64,000 nt of DNA from Rheinheimera sp. MMS21-TC3 (GTDB taxonomy: Bacteria > Pseudomonadota > Gammaproteobacteria > Enterobacterales > Alteromonadaceae). A program made the translations under genes and the position numbers. Under the pieces are notes generated by a model that worked only from the letters and a program-made list of their open reading frames with translations, did no database searches and was not told the DNA's origin. The DNA lies in assembly GCF_032229285.1 (NCBI RefSeq), contig NZ_CP135084.1, positions 186,001 through 250,000 on the forward strand, written 5' to 3'. Shown piece by piece: positions 7,170-17,756 of this stretch (position 1 is its first letter; each line of letters starts with the position of its first letter).

Positions 7170-8048
7170 GGGCTTGTTGATCTTTCGTGATGGATTATTA
7201 GACAGCATGATGGGCTGGTATAATTACTTTCGCCAAAAACTAACCATGACAACCCATCATGCCAAGAACAATGTTAACAGACGAGTACTGGTCAAAGCTA
7301 ATCAGATTGATGCTTAAAACGGGCCGCGTATATGACAAGCCCGAACACAGAAATACTTTCGAAGGCATTTTGTATCGGATGCGGGTCGGTTGCCCTTGGC
7401 ACGATGTGCCAGAAGCTTTTGGAGATTGGAGCGCCATCTACCGGCGTTTTAACCTGTGGTCTAAAAAAGGCATTCTAATGCAGCTATTCGCAGAGTTAAG
7501 GCAATTGGCTGATTTAGAGTGGGAATTTATAGACGGCAGCATCGTCAAAGCGCATCAGCATGCGACAGGTGCTCGCTCAGAAGATAAAGAAGCGATTGGG
7601 AAAAGTCGTGGTGGTAACACGACGAAAATCCATATGGCAGTGGATAGTTGCGGCTTGCCAATAGATTTTATTGTGACAGGCGGTGAGGTTCATGACAGTA
7701 AAGCAGCCATAAAATTACTAAAACAACTGCCTGATGCCGAACACGTTATCGCTGACCGGGGCTATGATAGCGAGAAGATACGAGAGCAGATCCGAGAAAA
7801 AAAGGGCGTCCCTAACATACCGCGAAAGCGTAATTCGAAGATTGGTAATGGCGATATTGACTGGTGTCTGTACAAATATCGCCATCTGGTTGAGAACGTG
7901 TTTGCCAGGCTAAAACATTACCGCTCAGTAGCAACAAGGTATGATAAATTAGCCCGGAATTATGCAAGTACACTGGCCTTGGCTTGCTGCCTTATATGAC
8001 TGCCAATGTGGGTTGGCTGAATTATAAACAGCAAAGATCAACAGGCCC
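7170..8048 (+). mobile_element. IS5-family insertion sequence (IS427-like), complete
   Basis: The element is 879 bp. The ends are inverted repeats GGGCTTGTTGATCTTT (left) and GGGCCTGTTGATCTTT (right, reverse complement), matching at 15 of 16 positions. It is flanked by a TA duplication (7168-7169 and 8049-8050) inside CTAG-like target sequence, as is usual for IS427-group elements. It carries one transposase gene and sits downstream of the rraA 3' remnant. Confidence 0.88.
7259..7999 (+). CDS. IS5-family transposase
   Basis: The protein has 246 residues and is a DDE transposase. The catalytic residues are visible in FIDGSIVKAH, VIADRGYDS and HLVENVFARLKHYR. The N-terminal domain has the family pattern GILYRMRVGCPWHDVPEAFG. 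The gene is a single uninterrupted frame, so no programmed frameshift is needed, and the element may still be active. It is the only gene in the 879-bp insertion sequence. Confidence 0.92.
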   Translation: MPRTMLTDEYWSKLIRLMLKTGRVYDKPEHRNTFEGILYRMRVGCPWHDVPEAFGDWSAIYRRFNLWSKKGILMQLFAELRQLADLEWEFIDGSIVKAHQHATGARSEDKEAIGKSRGGNTTKIHMAVDSCGLPIDFIVTGGEVHDSKAAIKLLKQLPDAEHVIADRGYDSEKIREQIREKKGVPNIPRKRNSKIGNGDIDWCLYKYRHLVENVFARLKHYRSVATRYDKLARNYASTLALACCLI

Positions 8049-8120
8049 TAGGTAACCGCGTAAATTTACAATAAGTTTTAAGCCAGCATTACTGACACAG
8101 CTAACACCGGTAAACTAGCT

Positions 8121-8153
8121 AAAAAAACAAAACCCTGCAAAGCAGGGTTTTAA
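8121..8153. terminator. Rho-independent terminator of ssb (bidirectional)
   Basis: The stem AACCCTGC/GCAGGGTT with loop AAA is preceded by an A-run and followed by TTT. On the minus strand it ends in a long T-run (complement of 8121-8127), fitting termination of ssb 33 bp upstream. Confidence 0.85.
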
Positions 8154-8185
8154 AGTTTTATATTCTACGGATTCGCAACTATTCC

Positions 8186-8815
8186 TCAAAACGGAATATC
8201 ATCATCAAAGTCGATATTTGGCTCTACTGGCTGTTGGCTTGGTTGTTGCGCAGGTTGCTGATAGCCACCCTGTTGCTGTGCTGGTTTTTGATAACTTTGC
8301 TGTGGTGCAACTTGTTGCGCTGGCTGCTGGTAACCGCCTTGCTGTTGCTGATAACCACCTTGTTGCTGCTGTGGTTGGCTTGGCTTTTGGTAGCTGCTTT
8401 GTTGCTGCTGAGGGGCTTGTTGTGGCCTTTGGTAGCCACCTTGTTGTCCGCCCATACCGCCTTGCTGCTGGTTATCACCACGGCCGTCTAACATTTGCAG
8501 TTCGTTAGCAATAACTTCTGTGGTGTAACGCTCAATGCCGTCTTTATCTTGCCATTTGCGGGTTTTTAATTTGCCCTCAATATAAATCTTGCTACCTTTG
8601 CGTAAGTATTCACCAGCAATTTCAGCTAAACGATTGTAGATAACAATACGATGCCATTCTGTTTGCTCTTTTTTCTCATTAGTCGCTTTGTCTGTCCAGC
8701 TTTCTGATGTGGCAACCGTTAAATTTGCTACAGCACCACCTTGCGGCATATATCGCACTTCGGGATCTTGGCCTAAGTTACCAATTAAAATAACTTTATT
8801 TATTCCACGTGCCAT
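8186..8815 (-). CDS. ssb: Single-stranded DNA-binding protein
   Basis: The protein has 209 residues. The N-terminal OB fold begins [20 protein letters not shown] and contains the conserved TEWHRIV and [14 protein letters not shown] segments. A long Gln/Gly/Tyr-rich linker (about residues 113-195, many QQGGYQQ units) leads to the acidic tip DFDDDIPF that docks replication and repair partners. The linker is longer than in E. coli SSB (178 residues). It binds ssDNA as a tetramer. The gene follows the yajR-like transporter gene on the same strand; a ssb–MFS–uvrA cluster is common in gammaproteobacteria. I saw no LexA box. Confidence 0.97.
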   Translation of the reverse strand: MARGINKVILIGNLGQDPEVRYMPQGGAVANLTVATSESWTDKATNEKKEQTEWHRIVIYNRLAEIAGEYLRKGSKIYIEGKLKTRKWQDKDGIERYTTEVIANELQMLDGRGDNQQQGGMGGQQGGYQRPQQAPQQQQSSYQKPSQPQQQQGGYQQQQGGYQQPAQQVAPQQSYQKPAQQQGGYQQPAQQPSQQPVEPNIDFDDDIPF

Positions 8816-8834
8816 CTACATTCTCCTAAAAATA

Positions 8835-10199
8835 TTAAGCTTCGGCGGCGGCAATAATTGCTTTTGCCTGCGCCGGATCAAATTCTGCTGAGCTAACCTT
8901 TAAATAACAGCGTTGCTCTGTCAGTAATAATGTTACTTCTTGTACACCCGTTAAGGCGCTAAGTTGTGCTGCAAGTTGCTGTGCTGCTAATTCAGTTTCT
9001 ACTGCTACGGCTAACGATAAACGCTGCGCACGCTCTGGAATAATCAGTGTACTGGCAACCAGTAACCAAAGTAAACCAATAACCGCTAACACTATAAACA
9101 GTGCTTGATTACCGTACTGCTGCACTACAGCACCACCGATTAGGCCACCTAAAAAAGCACCAAAAAACTGGCTACTTGAATAAATTCCCATAGCACTACC
9201 ACGCTGCCCAGCAGGCGCAATGCGTGATACTAAAGCAGGCAAACTTGCTTCTAAAAAGTTAAAGCCTATAAAGAACAGCAGCATGCCAAGCACTAAGCCA
9301 ATAAAATTAGCCAGCAATAATACGCTAAGCATAGCAGCTATTAGTAAGGCAATTGCCACTAAAAAGAAGCCTTTTTCTTGCGCCTTACGCATAGCAATAA
9401 TCATCATGGGTAGCATTAAAACAAAAGAGCCAACTAAAATAGGCAGGTAAAATTGCCAATGCTTAACTGAGGATAAACCGGTGTTAGTTAATAATTGTGG
9501 TAAAGCAACAAAGATAGCGGTTAGCATTAAATGCAATAACATAACACCCAGATCTAATTGCACTAATTGACGATGCTTTAACATGGCTTTTAAGCTTTGC
9601 GGTAAGGCTAAGGTTTCAGCCGTTGGCGCTTTTTGCACACTTTTAGGCACCACAAACCACACCAGTGCCATAGCAACTAACGCTAGCAAAGCAGTAAACC
9701 AAAATACACCGCTAAGCCCAGCCCAACGGGCAACTAGTGGCCCTAAAATCATGGCTACCGCAAAAGATAAACCGATACAAACACCAATAATCGCCATCAC
9801 TTTCGGCCGCTGTTCTTCTCGGGTTAAGTCTGCTGCTAGTGCTAATACTGCGCCAGCTATAGCGCCACCGCCTTGTAAAATACGGCCTAAGGTCACCATA
9901 TATACAGAGTCGGCTAAGGCAGCAACCACCGAACCCAGTGCAAATAACATTAAGCCGCCCAGCATCACTTTATGCCGGCCAATGCGATCAGACAGCCAGC
10001 CCATAGGTATTTGCAAAATAGCTTGCGTTAAACCATAAGCGCCAATGGCTAGGCCAATCCATAGTGGTGAAAAGCCGGCTAACTCACTGCCATAAAGGGC
10101 AAAAACAGGTAGCAACATAAATAACCCCAGCATACGGCTAGAGAATACTAAGGCTAGGGCAACGGCGGCGCGTTTTTCAACAGAGTTTAATTGCTGCAT
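8835..10199 (-). CDS. yajR: YajR-like MFS transporter
   Basis: The protein has 454 residues, the same length as E. coli YajR. Twelve transmembrane helices carry the MFS motif A signature (GWLSDRIGRHKVMLGG) after helix 2 and LGRILQGGGAIAGAV in helix 4. The C-terminus has a soluble ferredoxin-like YAM domain (from about residue 385: TGVQEVTLLLTEQRCYLKV). The substrate is unknown for the family; drug or metabolite efflux is usually proposed. It is transcribed divergently from uvrA and in line with ssb (19-bp gap), so ssb and the transporter may share a promoter in 10200-10471. Confidence 0.88.
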   Translation of the reverse strand: MQQLNSVEKRAAVALALVFSSRMLGLFMLLPVFALYGSELAGFSPLWIGLAIGAYGLTQAILQIPMGWLSDRIGRHKVMLGGLMLFALGSVVAALADSVYMVTLGRILQGGGAIAGAVLALAADLTREEQRPKVMAIIGVCIGLSFAVAMILGPLVARWAGLSGVFWFTALLALVAMALVWFVVPKSVQKAPTAETLALPQSLKAMLKHRQLVQLDLGVMLLHLMLTAIFVALPQLLTNTGLSSVKHWQFYLPILVGSFVLMLPMMIIAMRKAQEKGFFLVAIALLIAAMLSVLLLANFIGLVLGMLLFFIGFNFLEASLPALVSRIAPAGQRGSAMGIYSSSQFFGAFLGGLIGGAVVQQYGNQALFIVLAVIGLLWLLVASTLIIPERAQRLSLAVAVETELAAQQLAAQLSALTGVQEVTLLLTEQRCYLKVSSAEFDPAQAKAIIAAAEA

Positions 10200-10471
10200 T
10201 GGCTTACTTTAACGCTTTGACATGATAATAAATAGGCGGCGAGTGTAACATAAAATGGCTCTGCATTAAGCGCTGTTTCGTTAAGCTAACCGCTATTGCT
10301 GCTTTAAAAACGTTTCTAAATAATGAAAAGCTAACTTTACAACCAATTTAGTTGCCGTAGCTAAAATAGGTGTATATTTTTACAGTTTATACTGGGTTGT
10401 GCTTAAATAAAAGCTACAGATCTGTAATAATGCTTTTTGCGTATAAAAGCGAAACTTGAAATAAGGCTATA

Positions 10472-13294
10472 ATGAAAACAATTGATATTCGTGGTGCCCG
10501 TACCCACAACTTAAAAAATATTTCATTGGTTATTCCGCGTGATAAATTAATTGTTATTACCGGTTTATCCGGCTCGGGTAAGTCTTCTTTAGCATTCGAC
10601 ACTTTATACGCTGAAGGCCAACGACGCTATGTTGAGTCTTTATCTGCTTATGCTCGGCAATTTTTAAGCTTAATGGAAAAGCCTGACGTTGATCATATAG
10701 AAGGCTTATCACCGGCTATTTCAATAGAGCAAAAGTCAACATCGCATAACCCGCGCTCTACTGTTGGCACTATCACCGAAATTTACGATTACTTAAGGCT
10801 GTTATTTGCCCGTGTTGGCGAGCCACGCTGCCCAACCCATAATTCACCTTTAGCCGCCCAAACCATTAGCGAGATGGTAGATAAAGCTACTGCTTTTGAT
10901 AACGACACTAAATTAATGGTTTTAGCGCCCGTAGTTCAAGATCGCAAAGGTGAGCATGTTAAGCTTTTAGAAAGCTTGGCAGCACAAGGCTATATTCGCG
11001 CCCGTATTGATGGCGAAGTTTGTGATTTATCTGATCCGCCAACATTAGACTTACACAAAAAGCACACTATTGAAGTTGTTATTGACCGAATAAAAGTACG
11101 TGACGACGTAAAATTGCGCTTAGCTGAGTCTTTTGAAACGGCATTAGCTCTTTCTGGCGGCATAGCAAAAGTGGCATTAATGGATGACCCTGACGCCGAA
11201 GAGCTTATTTTCTCTGCTAACTTTGCCTGCCCAACTTGCGGTTATTCAATGACCGAATTAGAGCCGAGAATGTTCTCGTTTAATAACCCAGCTGGCGCCT
11301 GCCAAAGCTGTGATGGCTTAGGGGTAAAGCAATACTTCGATCCAAATAAAGTAATTGTTAGTGACGAATTAAGTTTAGCTGGCGGGGCTATTCGTGGTTG
11401 GGATAAGCGTAACTTTTATTACTTTCAAATGCTAAAGTCATTAGCAGAGCACTATAAATTTGAATTAGATGTTCCCTTTAACAGCCTAACTAAAGCGCAA
11501 AAAGCAGCCATTTTACAAGGCAGTGGCCATAAGGTTATCGAGTTTAAATACCTTAATGATCGCGGCGATATTGTTGTGCGCAGCCATCCTTTTGAAGGCA
11601 TATTGCCTAATATGGAGCGGCGTTATCGTGAAACTGAGTCTAACTCGGTACGCGAAGAATTAAGTAAATACTTAGCTAGCCAGCCTTGCCCTAGCTGTAG
11701 CGGTACGCGTTTACGTGAAGAAGCCCGTCATGTTTTTATTGGCCAAACTAACTTGCCAAATATTGTTGAGTTATCAATAGGCGACTGTATGAACTTCTTC
11801 CAGCAACTAAGCTTGCAGGGGCAAAAGGCTAAAATTGCCGAAAAGGTATTAAAAGAAATTCAAGACAGGCTAAGTTTTTTAGTTAATGTTGGCTTAAATT
11901 ACTTAAACCTATCGCGCAGTGCTGAAACCTTATCTGGCGGCGAAGCCCAACGTATTAGGCTAGCCAGCCAAATTGGCGCTGGTTTAGTGGGGGTAATGTA
12001 TGTATTAGATGAACCCTCTATTGGCTTACATCAACGCGATAATGATCGTTTATTGGCCACATTGCGCCACTTACGCGACTTAGGTAACACTGTTATTGTG
12101 GTTGAACACGACGAAGATGCCGTACGCTTGGCAGACCATATTATTGATATTGGTCCTGGTGCTGGTGTTCATGGCGGTCAAGTTGTTGCTCAAGGCACAT
12201 TACAACAAATAATGGCTGAGCCTGAATCGTTAACAGGCCAGTATTTATCGGGTGCTCGCGAAATAGCTATTCCAAAACAGCGCACGGCTGTTGGCGATAA
12301 ATGGTTAAAAGTGCTTGGCGCAACGGGCAATAACTTAAAAAATGTCGACCTAGCCATTCCTTTTGGCTTAATGACCTGTATTACGGGTGTTTCTGGCTCA
12401 GGTAAGTCGACTTTAATTAATGATACGCTATTTAGGGTTGCCCACAGGGCGCTAAACAAAGGCGAAGGCGCCGATCCTGCTCCGCATGAAAACATTACCG
12501 GTTTAGACCACTTTGATAAAGTAATCGATATCAACCAAAGCCCTATTGGTCGCACGCCACGCTCAAACGCCGCTACTTATACTGGCATTTTTACCGGTGT
12601 TAGGGAGCTATTTGCCGGCACGCAAGAAGCGCGTTCTCGTGGCTATAAAATTGGCCGCTTTAGCTTTAACGTTAAAGGAGGCCGCTGTGAAGCCTGCCAA
12701 GGCGATGGCATGATAAAAGTAGAAATGCACTTTTTACCCGACGTTTATGTTCCTTGCGATGTCTGCCATAGCAAACGATATAACCGCGAAACCTTAGAAA
12801 TTAAGTATAAAGGGAAAAACATTCACCAAGTATTAGATATGACTGTAGAAGAAGCTTTAGAGTATTTTGCTGCCATACCGGCAATTAAGCGTAAGTTACA
12901 AACTCTAATGGATGTTGGCTTAAGTTATATTAAATTAGGCCAATCGGCTACCACCTTATCTGGCGGTGAAGCACAACGGGTTAAATTAGCGCGTGAACTT
13001 AGCAAACGCGATACTGGTAAAACCTTATATATTTTAGATGAACCAACCACCGGCCTGCATTTTTACGATATTCAGCAGCTATTAAATGTGTTGCACCGCT
13101 TACGCGACCACGGTAACACTATAGTGGTTATAGAGCACAATTTAGACGTAGTGAAAACCGCTGACTGGATTGTTGACTTAGGCCCAGAAGGCGGTAGCGG
13201 CGGCGGCGAGATTTTAGTTGCCGGCACACCAGAGCAAGTAGCTGACTGCGAAAAATCTTATACTGGTCATTACTTAAAACCGCTATTAGCATAA
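10472..13294 (+). CDS. uvrA: Excinuclease ABC subunit A
   Basis: The protein has 940 residues, the standard length. Two ABC ATPase modules are present: Walker [13 protein letters not shown] near residue 31 and GVSGSGKST near 640, with two LSGGEAQR signatures (about 487 and 830) and Walker B motifs ([20 protein letters not shown]). Zinc-binding cysteine pairs are CPTCGYS with CQSCDGLG and CEACQGDG with CDVCHSK. It recognises bulky DNA damage and loads UvrB in nucleotide excision repair. The last 507 bp are repeated, with about 6 percent divergence, at 24704-25210. Confidence 0.98.
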   Translation: MKTIDIRGARTHNLKNISLVIPRDKLIVITGLSGSGKSSLAFDTLYAEGQRRYVESLSAYARQFLSLMEKPDVDHIEGLSPAISIEQKSTSHNPRSTVGTITEIYDYLRLLFARVGEPRCPTHNSPLAAQTISEMVDKATAFDNDTKLMVLAPVVQDRKGEHVKLLESLAAQGYIRARIDGEVCDLSDPPTLDLHKKHTIEVVIDRIKVRDDVKLRLAESFETALALSGGIAKVALMDDPDAEELIFSANFACPTCGYSMTELEPRMFSFNNPAGACQSCDGLGVKQYFDPNKVIVSDELSLAGGAIRGWDKRNFYYFQMLKSLAEHYKFELDVPFNSLTKAQKAAILQGSGHKVIEFKYLNDRGDIVVRSHPFEGILPNMERRYRETESNSVREELSKYLASQPCPSCSGTRLREEARHVFIGQTNLPNIVELSIGDCMNFFQQLSLQGQKAKIAEKVLKEIQDRLSFLVNVGLNYLNLSRSAETLSGGEAQRIRLASQIGAGLVGVMYVLDEPSIGLHQRDNDRLLATLRHLRDLGNTVIVVEHDEDAVRLADHIIDIGPGAGVHGGQVVAQGTLQQIMAEPESLTGQYLSGAREIAIPKQRTAVGDKWLKVLGATGNNLKNVDLAIPFGLMTCITGVSGSGKSTLINDTLFRVAHRALNKGEGADPAPHENITGLDHFDKVIDINQSPIGRTPRSNAATYTGIFTGVRELFAGTQEARSRGYKIGRFSFNVKGGRCEACQGDGMIKVEMHFLPDVYVPCDVCHSKRYNRETLEIKYKGKNIHQVLDMTVEEALEYFAAIPAIKRKLQTLMDVGLSYIKLGQSATTLSGGEAQRVKLARELSKRDTGKTLYILDEPTTGLHFYDIQQLLNVLHRLRDHGNTIVVIEHNLDVVKTADWIVDLGPEGGSGGGEILVAGTPEQVADCEKSYTGHYLKPLLA

Positions 13295-13340
13295 CAATAA
13301 AGTTGCCTTACTCTTAACAGGGTAAAGTAAGTGTTAGATA

Positions 13341-14129
13341 CTACAGCCCAAGCCAGCTAGTAAAGGTACTAGTTCGGCTTTGGCTAGTTTTTAACTGAAC
13401 ATTTAACGGCGTTAAATAAACACTCAGAGTATTTTTACAGTAACGGACTAACTTATCTATATAAGCCGCTTGCACCATTTCACTGCGATTAATTCGCATA
13501 AATTTGTCAGGATCTAGCAAGCCCTCAACAGCCGCTAACGAGCTATAAGGTAAATAATGCCGCTTACCACTTTGATCAAACGCCATAATTAAACCACCAT
13601 CTGCCTGTATATATACGATATCGGCCACATCTAAAAAGTAAATTTGTTGCTGGTGACGTATAGGAATACGAACTAAATACTCTGGTTTAGCACTGGCTCC
13701 CGGCAATGTTTTCAATAAGGTTTGTAACTGCTCAAGTGTATTGTCTGTTGATTTATTGGCCGTTAAAGTACGAAATTTCTGCCATGCTTGTGCTAAATTA
13801 GTTAGATTATATGGCTTAAGTAAATAGGCAATGCCAAAAGAATCAAAGGCAGGCAGCATAAAACGGTCATAAGCTGTAATAAAAATTAGTGGACAAGCAG
13901 GTGCATTGTGTTGATTGCAGCTGAAAACATTGCCATCACTGAGTTCTATGTCTGAGAAAATCAAATCTGGCTGTATTGATTGCTGTTTAAGTTGGACAAA
14001 ATAGGCATCCACTTCTGCAACACTGGTTAATTCAGCCAGCACAGTTATTGGATCTGCAAGTTGCTGCAATAATCGTTGTAGTTTACTTCTGGCTAAGGGT
14101 TCGTCTTCAATAATTACGACATTAAACAT
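13341..14129 (-). CDS. LytTR-family response regulator (module 2)
   Basis: The protein has 262 residues. The receiver domain begins MFNVVIIEDEPLARSKL, with the phospho-Asp in LIFSDIELSDGN and Lys in YLLKPYN. The LytTR domain follows (VDLADIV-like segment LDVADIVYIQADGG, then FMRINRSEMV). It overlaps the upstream kinase gene by 16 bp. It is a paralogue of the regulator at 5411-6169 (same GIAYLLKP and RINRSEMV patterns). It lies immediately downstream of uvrA and converges on it. Confidence 0.88.
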   Translation of the reverse strand: MFNVVIIEDEPLARSKLQRLLQQLADPITVLAELTSVAEVDAYFVQLKQQSIQPDLIFSDIELSDGNVFSCNQHNAPACPLIFITAYDRFMLPAFDSFGIAYLLKPYNLTNLAQAWQKFRTLTANKSTDNTLEQLQTLLKTLPGASAKPEYLVRIPIRHQQQIYFLDVADIVYIQADGGLIMAFDQSGKRHYLPYSSLAAVEGLLDPDKFMRINRSEMVQAAYIDKLVRYCKNTLSVYLTPLNVQLKTSQSRTSTFTSWLGL

Positions 14130-15172
14130 GGCGTACTCTCGGTCACTATAGGCACGCTGACATTAAACAGCTTGCCATCATTGGTTATGTTTAAATCTTG
14201 GCCGGTTAAAAATTGCAATTGCCGAGATAAATTACTCAAGCCAATGCCATTACTCACTTGAGGCGTTATTTTAGGTCGCAATGGATTGCTTACTTCAATC
14301 GAATCAGGTTTAAGCGTTATTGTTATTTCTACCGGCATCTTAGCGCTCCCCTGATTATGACAAAATACATTTTCTAATAACACCTGCAATGTAAAAGGTG
14401 GAATAGTACCTAATGCCTTCTTTGCTGCATCTTTTATTGTTAAATAATAGCCAGCGCCAAGTCTGCCTTGCATCAAGTTAAAGTAATGTTCCGCAAATTC
14501 AACTTCTTGCGATACAGCTATTAATTGCTGCTGTGAATTTTGTAACGATAACCTATATAAACCAGCAAAATGGTGTAAATACTCACTAGCTTGTTCTGGG
14601 TTTTGACAAATAAGCTCATCTAAAGTATTTAGCGAGTTAAAAATAAAATGCGGATTTAACTGTGCCTTCAATTGCTGAATTTTAAGTTGGGTTAGCTGCT
14701 GGTTATAATCATTTAACTGATTCCGATACAGGTTGAGCTGTTGGTAATGGTAATAAGCTAAGTAAATACTAGTATAAAGTAATACATCAACAATATTACT
14801 TAAATTGTTTGCAAGTAATGTTGGACCATTAAAGTTACGCTGTACGGTATTAAATATCAGCGCTATAACCAAAGATATACTATTAGTTAGTGCTAGGTAT
14901 AACACTAACGTCATCAGTGCTATTGCACTATAGCGCCAAATAGTAACAGTTAACTTAGTGTTAATAGTCAGTCGATTTATCCAATACCGGACCACTACAA
15001 AAATAACCAATGCAAAACAAAACTGTACTAACGGCCCTTCTGGTGTAAAGGTGTACCACGACACCATACCCGCTTTTATACGTTCTGCTACAACCGTAAA
15101 GTAGCTGAACAAAAAAATTAAAACTAAAAACTTACGGTCTAATTGCAAATAATCTAATAAGCGCTGAAACAT
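14114..15172 (-). CDS. LytS/YehU-type sensor histidine kinase (module 2)
   Basis: The protein has 352 residues. Several hydrophobic helices lie between about 15 and 140, followed by a coiled-coil linker and a His_kinase domain with box LKAQLNPHFIFNSLN (phospho-acceptor His175), N-box (LLENVFCHNQ) and short G-box (NGIGLSNL). The N-box Asn–His spacing differs slightly from module 1. It forms one unit with the regulator gene it overlaps. The upstream gene at 15235-15975 encodes the partner protein seen also in module 1; the 62-bp gap suggests one operon here. Confidence 0.88.
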   Translation of the reverse strand: MFQRLLDYLQLDRKFLVLIFLFSYFTVVAERIKAGMVSWYTFTPEGPLVQFCFALVIFVVVRYWINRLTINTKLTVTIWRYSAIALMTLVLYLALTNSISLVIALIFNTVQRNFNGPTLLANNLSNIVDVLLYTSIYLAYYHYQQLNLYRNQLNDYNQQLTQLKIQQLKAQLNPHFIFNSLNTLDELICQNPEQASEYLHHFAGLYRLSLQNSQQQLIAVSQEVEFAEHYFNLMQGRLGAGYYLTIKDAAKKALGTIPPFTLQVLLENVFCHNQGSAKMPVEITITLKPDSIEVSNPLRPKITPQVSNGIGLSNLSRQLQFLTGQDLNITNDGKLFNVSVPIVTESTPCLMS

Positions 15173-15234
15173 AAATTATCGTATCCAGAATAAAAGCAAA
15201 GCGCATTTAGCGCTTCGCTTATATTGAACTTACA

Positions 15235-15975
15235 TTACTCAATGGCACTAAGCGTACGAGTAACTTCACCTTTAGCATTAAGAAACTCTAACTTTACATT
15301 ATCCTGCTCATCAACATAAAACATCGCGCGCGGTGAGCCATCTTTAGCAAACAAGAATAAACCATTGTTCTTCTCACCTGTTTTACCTAGTAAGACGCGT
15401 GTTGCTCCGCCAATTAAACCTTTTTCTTCATATTCAGCCGCCTTTTTACGCCGCTCCGTAATATCGGTAATTTGTGATAATTCGCGCATAATATCACGCA
15501 CCCCTTGTTGAGTTTCAAACTCTGGACGGTCGTTAAATGCCAAACCTGAACTTAAGCGTCTTTTATCGCCACGACGCTGATCAACCGTTAATAACTGCAT
15601 AACTTGATCGCCGTCATACTTATCAAATGTTAGTGACATGCCAGCGCTATGTCCTGTCTCGGTTTTAGAGCCATCATATATAAAGCCACCGGCCTCAATA
15701 CCATCTTCATTAAAAAACAACATACCTGAGCGTTTTTTTCGATCTTCATTGAGCACTCGCCCATTTACTTGTTCTGTTGTTGGAAAGCGAGCAGCATTGG
15801 TTATCAACATTTTTACTGTGCCATCAGCCTCAACAACATTCAGTCGCTGCACTGTTAAGGTTTCAAAATTACCATCATTTTTTGCTTTCATACCTGTGGT
15901 AACAATAACAACCGACAAAGCCAAACAAGCTAAAACCGCTCCACGTAAAACTTTAATCTCTTGATTTATATTCAT
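15235..15975 (-). CDS. Membrane-anchored protein linked to LytS/LytTR module 2
   Basis: The protein has about 246 residues starting at MNINQEIK (15973-15975); an upstream in-frame TTG at 16038 adds 21 residues without signal character. An N-terminal hydrophobic helix (about 12-28) is followed by a soluble domain with VQRLNVVEADGTVKMLITN, FPTTEQVNGR, SGMLFFNEDGIEAGGFIYDG, GGATRVLLGKTGEKNNGLFL and LEFLNAKGEV. It is homologous to the product of 6171-6821 but has an insertion of about 40 residues in the middle. The function is unknown. Position upstream of the kinase and regulator suggests all three act together, for example as an extracytoplasmic signal-binding component. Confidence 0.75.
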   Translation of the reverse strand: MNINQEIKVLRGAVLACLALSVVIVTTGMKAKNDGNFETLTVQRLNVVEADGTVKMLITNAARFPTTEQVNGRVLNEDRKKRSGMLFFNEDGIEAGGFIYDGSKTETGHSAGMSLTFDKYDGDQVMQLLTVDQRRGDKRRLSSGLAFNDRPEFETQQGVRDIMRELSQITDITERRKKAAEYEEKGLIGGATRVLLGKTGEKNNGLFLFAKDGSPRAMFYVDEQDNVKLEFLNAKGEVTRTLSAIE

Positions 15976-16105
15976 AATACTTACTCTACTTGGGTTTAAG
16001 TTAAAACAAGTATTTATTAATTTTTGCGCCGCAACCACCCTTGTTTGACGAACTAAGGAAGGCCGCTGTTAAACCAAGGAAAACAGCGGCTAAAACAACT
16101 GGCAA

Positions 16106-16834
16106 CTACAGTTTTCGAAAACATCTAGCGGCAACAAAGGCGAGTAATAGTGTCGTTGCGACTAAAATACTAAGGTGGTAAAACACGTTAGCTCCCTGAT
16201 CCTGAGCTATAACTTTCAACCCTAACTGGGATAAATGAAAGCTAGGCCATATCCAAGCTAATTTTTGCAACCATAACGGTAATAAAAACAAGGGCAGCCA
16301 TAAGCCAGATAAAAATGCCATAGGTAGATATAACAAGTTAACTACACCTGGCGCAGCTTTATCTGACAAACTTAATCCTAATAGCAACCCTAACAATGCA
16401 AAGGGCACTGTACCTATCAGCATAATTATTGCCAGCAATAACCATTGCCAAGGCTGTAACGCCACATTACCGAAAAGAATCCCTACGCTAAATAACAGCA
16501 GCAGGATGACCGCAGAGAAGACTAAACTGGTACTGAGTTTAGCGATTAAATAAGCACTAACTGGCATCGGAGATAGTTGTTTTAGCGTTAACCAACCATG
16601 GGCCCTATCACTGGCTATACCGGCGGCAAAATTAAACAGTGCCGGTCCCATAATGCCAAAACAACTATAGGTCACCAATAGATAATCGCTGGCATTACCT
16701 GAATTAAAAAACACCCCAAACAATAAATAAAACATTAACGGAAACACTAAGGCGGGCAACACAAAACTTGGCGTACGCATAATACTTATTAAGTCGTATC
16801 TAGCCTCTTTGTAATACAAGGTTAAACTACTCAT
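16106..16834 (-). CDS. ABC-2 type transporter permease
   Basis: The protein has 242 residues with six predicted transmembrane helices, an ABC-2 family membrane protein. Its start overlaps the ATPase stop by 4 bp (ATGA-type coupling). With the ATPase at 16831-17745 it should form an exporter of the DrrAB/YvfR-YvfS kind, often regulated by a DesK/DesR-like two-component pair, and such a pair is encoded divergently at 18882-20572. The substrate is not evident. Confidence 0.85.
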   Translation of the reverse strand: MSSLTLYYKEARYDLISIMRTPSFVLPALVFPLMFYLLFGVFFNSGNASDYLLVTYSCFGIMGPALFNFAAGIASDRAHGWLTLKQLSPMPVSAYLIAKLSTSLVFSAVILLLLFSVGILFGNVALQPWQWLLLAIIMLIGTVPFALLGLLLGLSLSDKAAPGVVNLLYLPMAFLSGLWLPLFLLPLWLQKLAWIWPSFHLSQLGLKVIAQDQGANVFYHLSILVATTLLLAFVAARCFRKL

Positions 16835-17745
16835 GCTGGTTCCTCGCTGTTAGTTAACTGTATGAATGCTTGCTCTAGCGCCACCGCTGTTAATTCCAGT
16901 TCGCTAACTCTAGGATCAGCCTGCAATAACGCCTGCACAGTTTGCTCTGCTGCCTCTGTGCGCAAACTCACCCGCTTATCTTGTCGCTCTAGCTGTAAAA
17001 CTGCTGGCAAGGCCATTAACTGCTGATCAGATAACGCAGTGCGACATCTTATTTGCTTGCTACTAATTTGTGCCGTTAATTGGGCAGGGCTGCCACTCGC
17101 AATAATATTACCCTGCTGTAGAACCAGCACTTTATCGGCTAGCTGCTCAGCTTCTTGCAAATAATGGGTGGTTAAGACAATACTGACTCCGCTCGCTTTA
17201 AGCTCTGTAATTTGTTGCCACAAAGCCCGACGTGCTTGCACATCCATACCTAAAGTAGGTTCATCTAAAAACAATAACTTAGGCTTGCCAGCTAGGGCTA
17301 AAGCAAATAATAATCGTTGTTTTTGGCCTCCAGATAAACGACCAAAATGACTATTAGCCTGCGCAGTTAGCCCTGAAACATTAAGCAAATCAGCTACAGA
17401 TCGGCCATTAGCATAGTAGCTACTAAATAAATCACACTGCTCATGTACCTTAAGGTTCGCATTAGCACCCCCTACTTGCATCATTACTCCTAGTTGTTGA
17501 CGCAGCTGGGCCGAACGCTTAGTGCCTTGTTGTAATTGGCCTAACAAACTAACTTCACCAGCAGTCGCGGCGGTTAGCCCTAAAATAGTTGCAATAAGTG
17601 TTGTTTTACCCGCACCATTAGGCCCAAGTATTGCCAGCACTTCGCCGGCAGCAACATTAAATGACAAGGAGTTTAAAACCGTTTTAGCGCCATAGCGTTT
17701 AACTAAATTGGCCACCTGTAATGTGGGCGAGTGTAAGTCCGTCAT
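16831..17745 (-). CDS. ABC transporter ATP-binding protein
   Basis: The protein has 304 residues: Walker A GPNGAGKTT at about 40, Q-loop (VMMQVGG), signature LSGGQKQR, Walker B LLFLDEPTLGMD and switch His in LTTHYLQEAE. A C-terminal extension of about 80 residues is typical of the DrrA/CcmA-like export group. It is the second gene of the operon hydrolase (17757-18692), ATPase, permease, with an 11-bp gap after the hydrolase gene. It powers the permease at 16106-16834. Confidence 0.92.
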   Translation of the reverse strand: MTDLHSPTLQVANLVKRYGAKTVLNSLSFNVAAGEVLAILGPNGAGKTTLIATILGLTAATAGEVSLLGQLQQGTKRSAQLRQQLGVMMQVGGANANLKVHEQCDLFSSYYANGRSVADLLNVSGLTAQANSHFGRLSGGQKQRLLFALALAGKPKLLFLDEPTLGMDVQARRALWQQITELKASGVSIVLTTHYLQEAEQLADKVLVLQQGNIIASGSPAQLTAQISSKQIRCRTALSDQQLMALPAVLQLERQDKRVSLRTEAAEQTVQALLQADPRVSELELTAVALEQAFIQLTNSEEPA

Positions 17746-17756
17746 ACTTCCCCCTA

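Noticed and set aside
8218..8508. Overlapping frames antisense to ssb
   Set aside because: Produced by the CAA/CAG-rich linker codons; no independent support.
10380..10430. Possible LexA box upstream of uvrA (TACAGATCTGTA, CAGTTTATACTG)
   Set aside because: Neither matches CTGT-N8-ACAG; the half-sites are in the wrong orientation or spacing.
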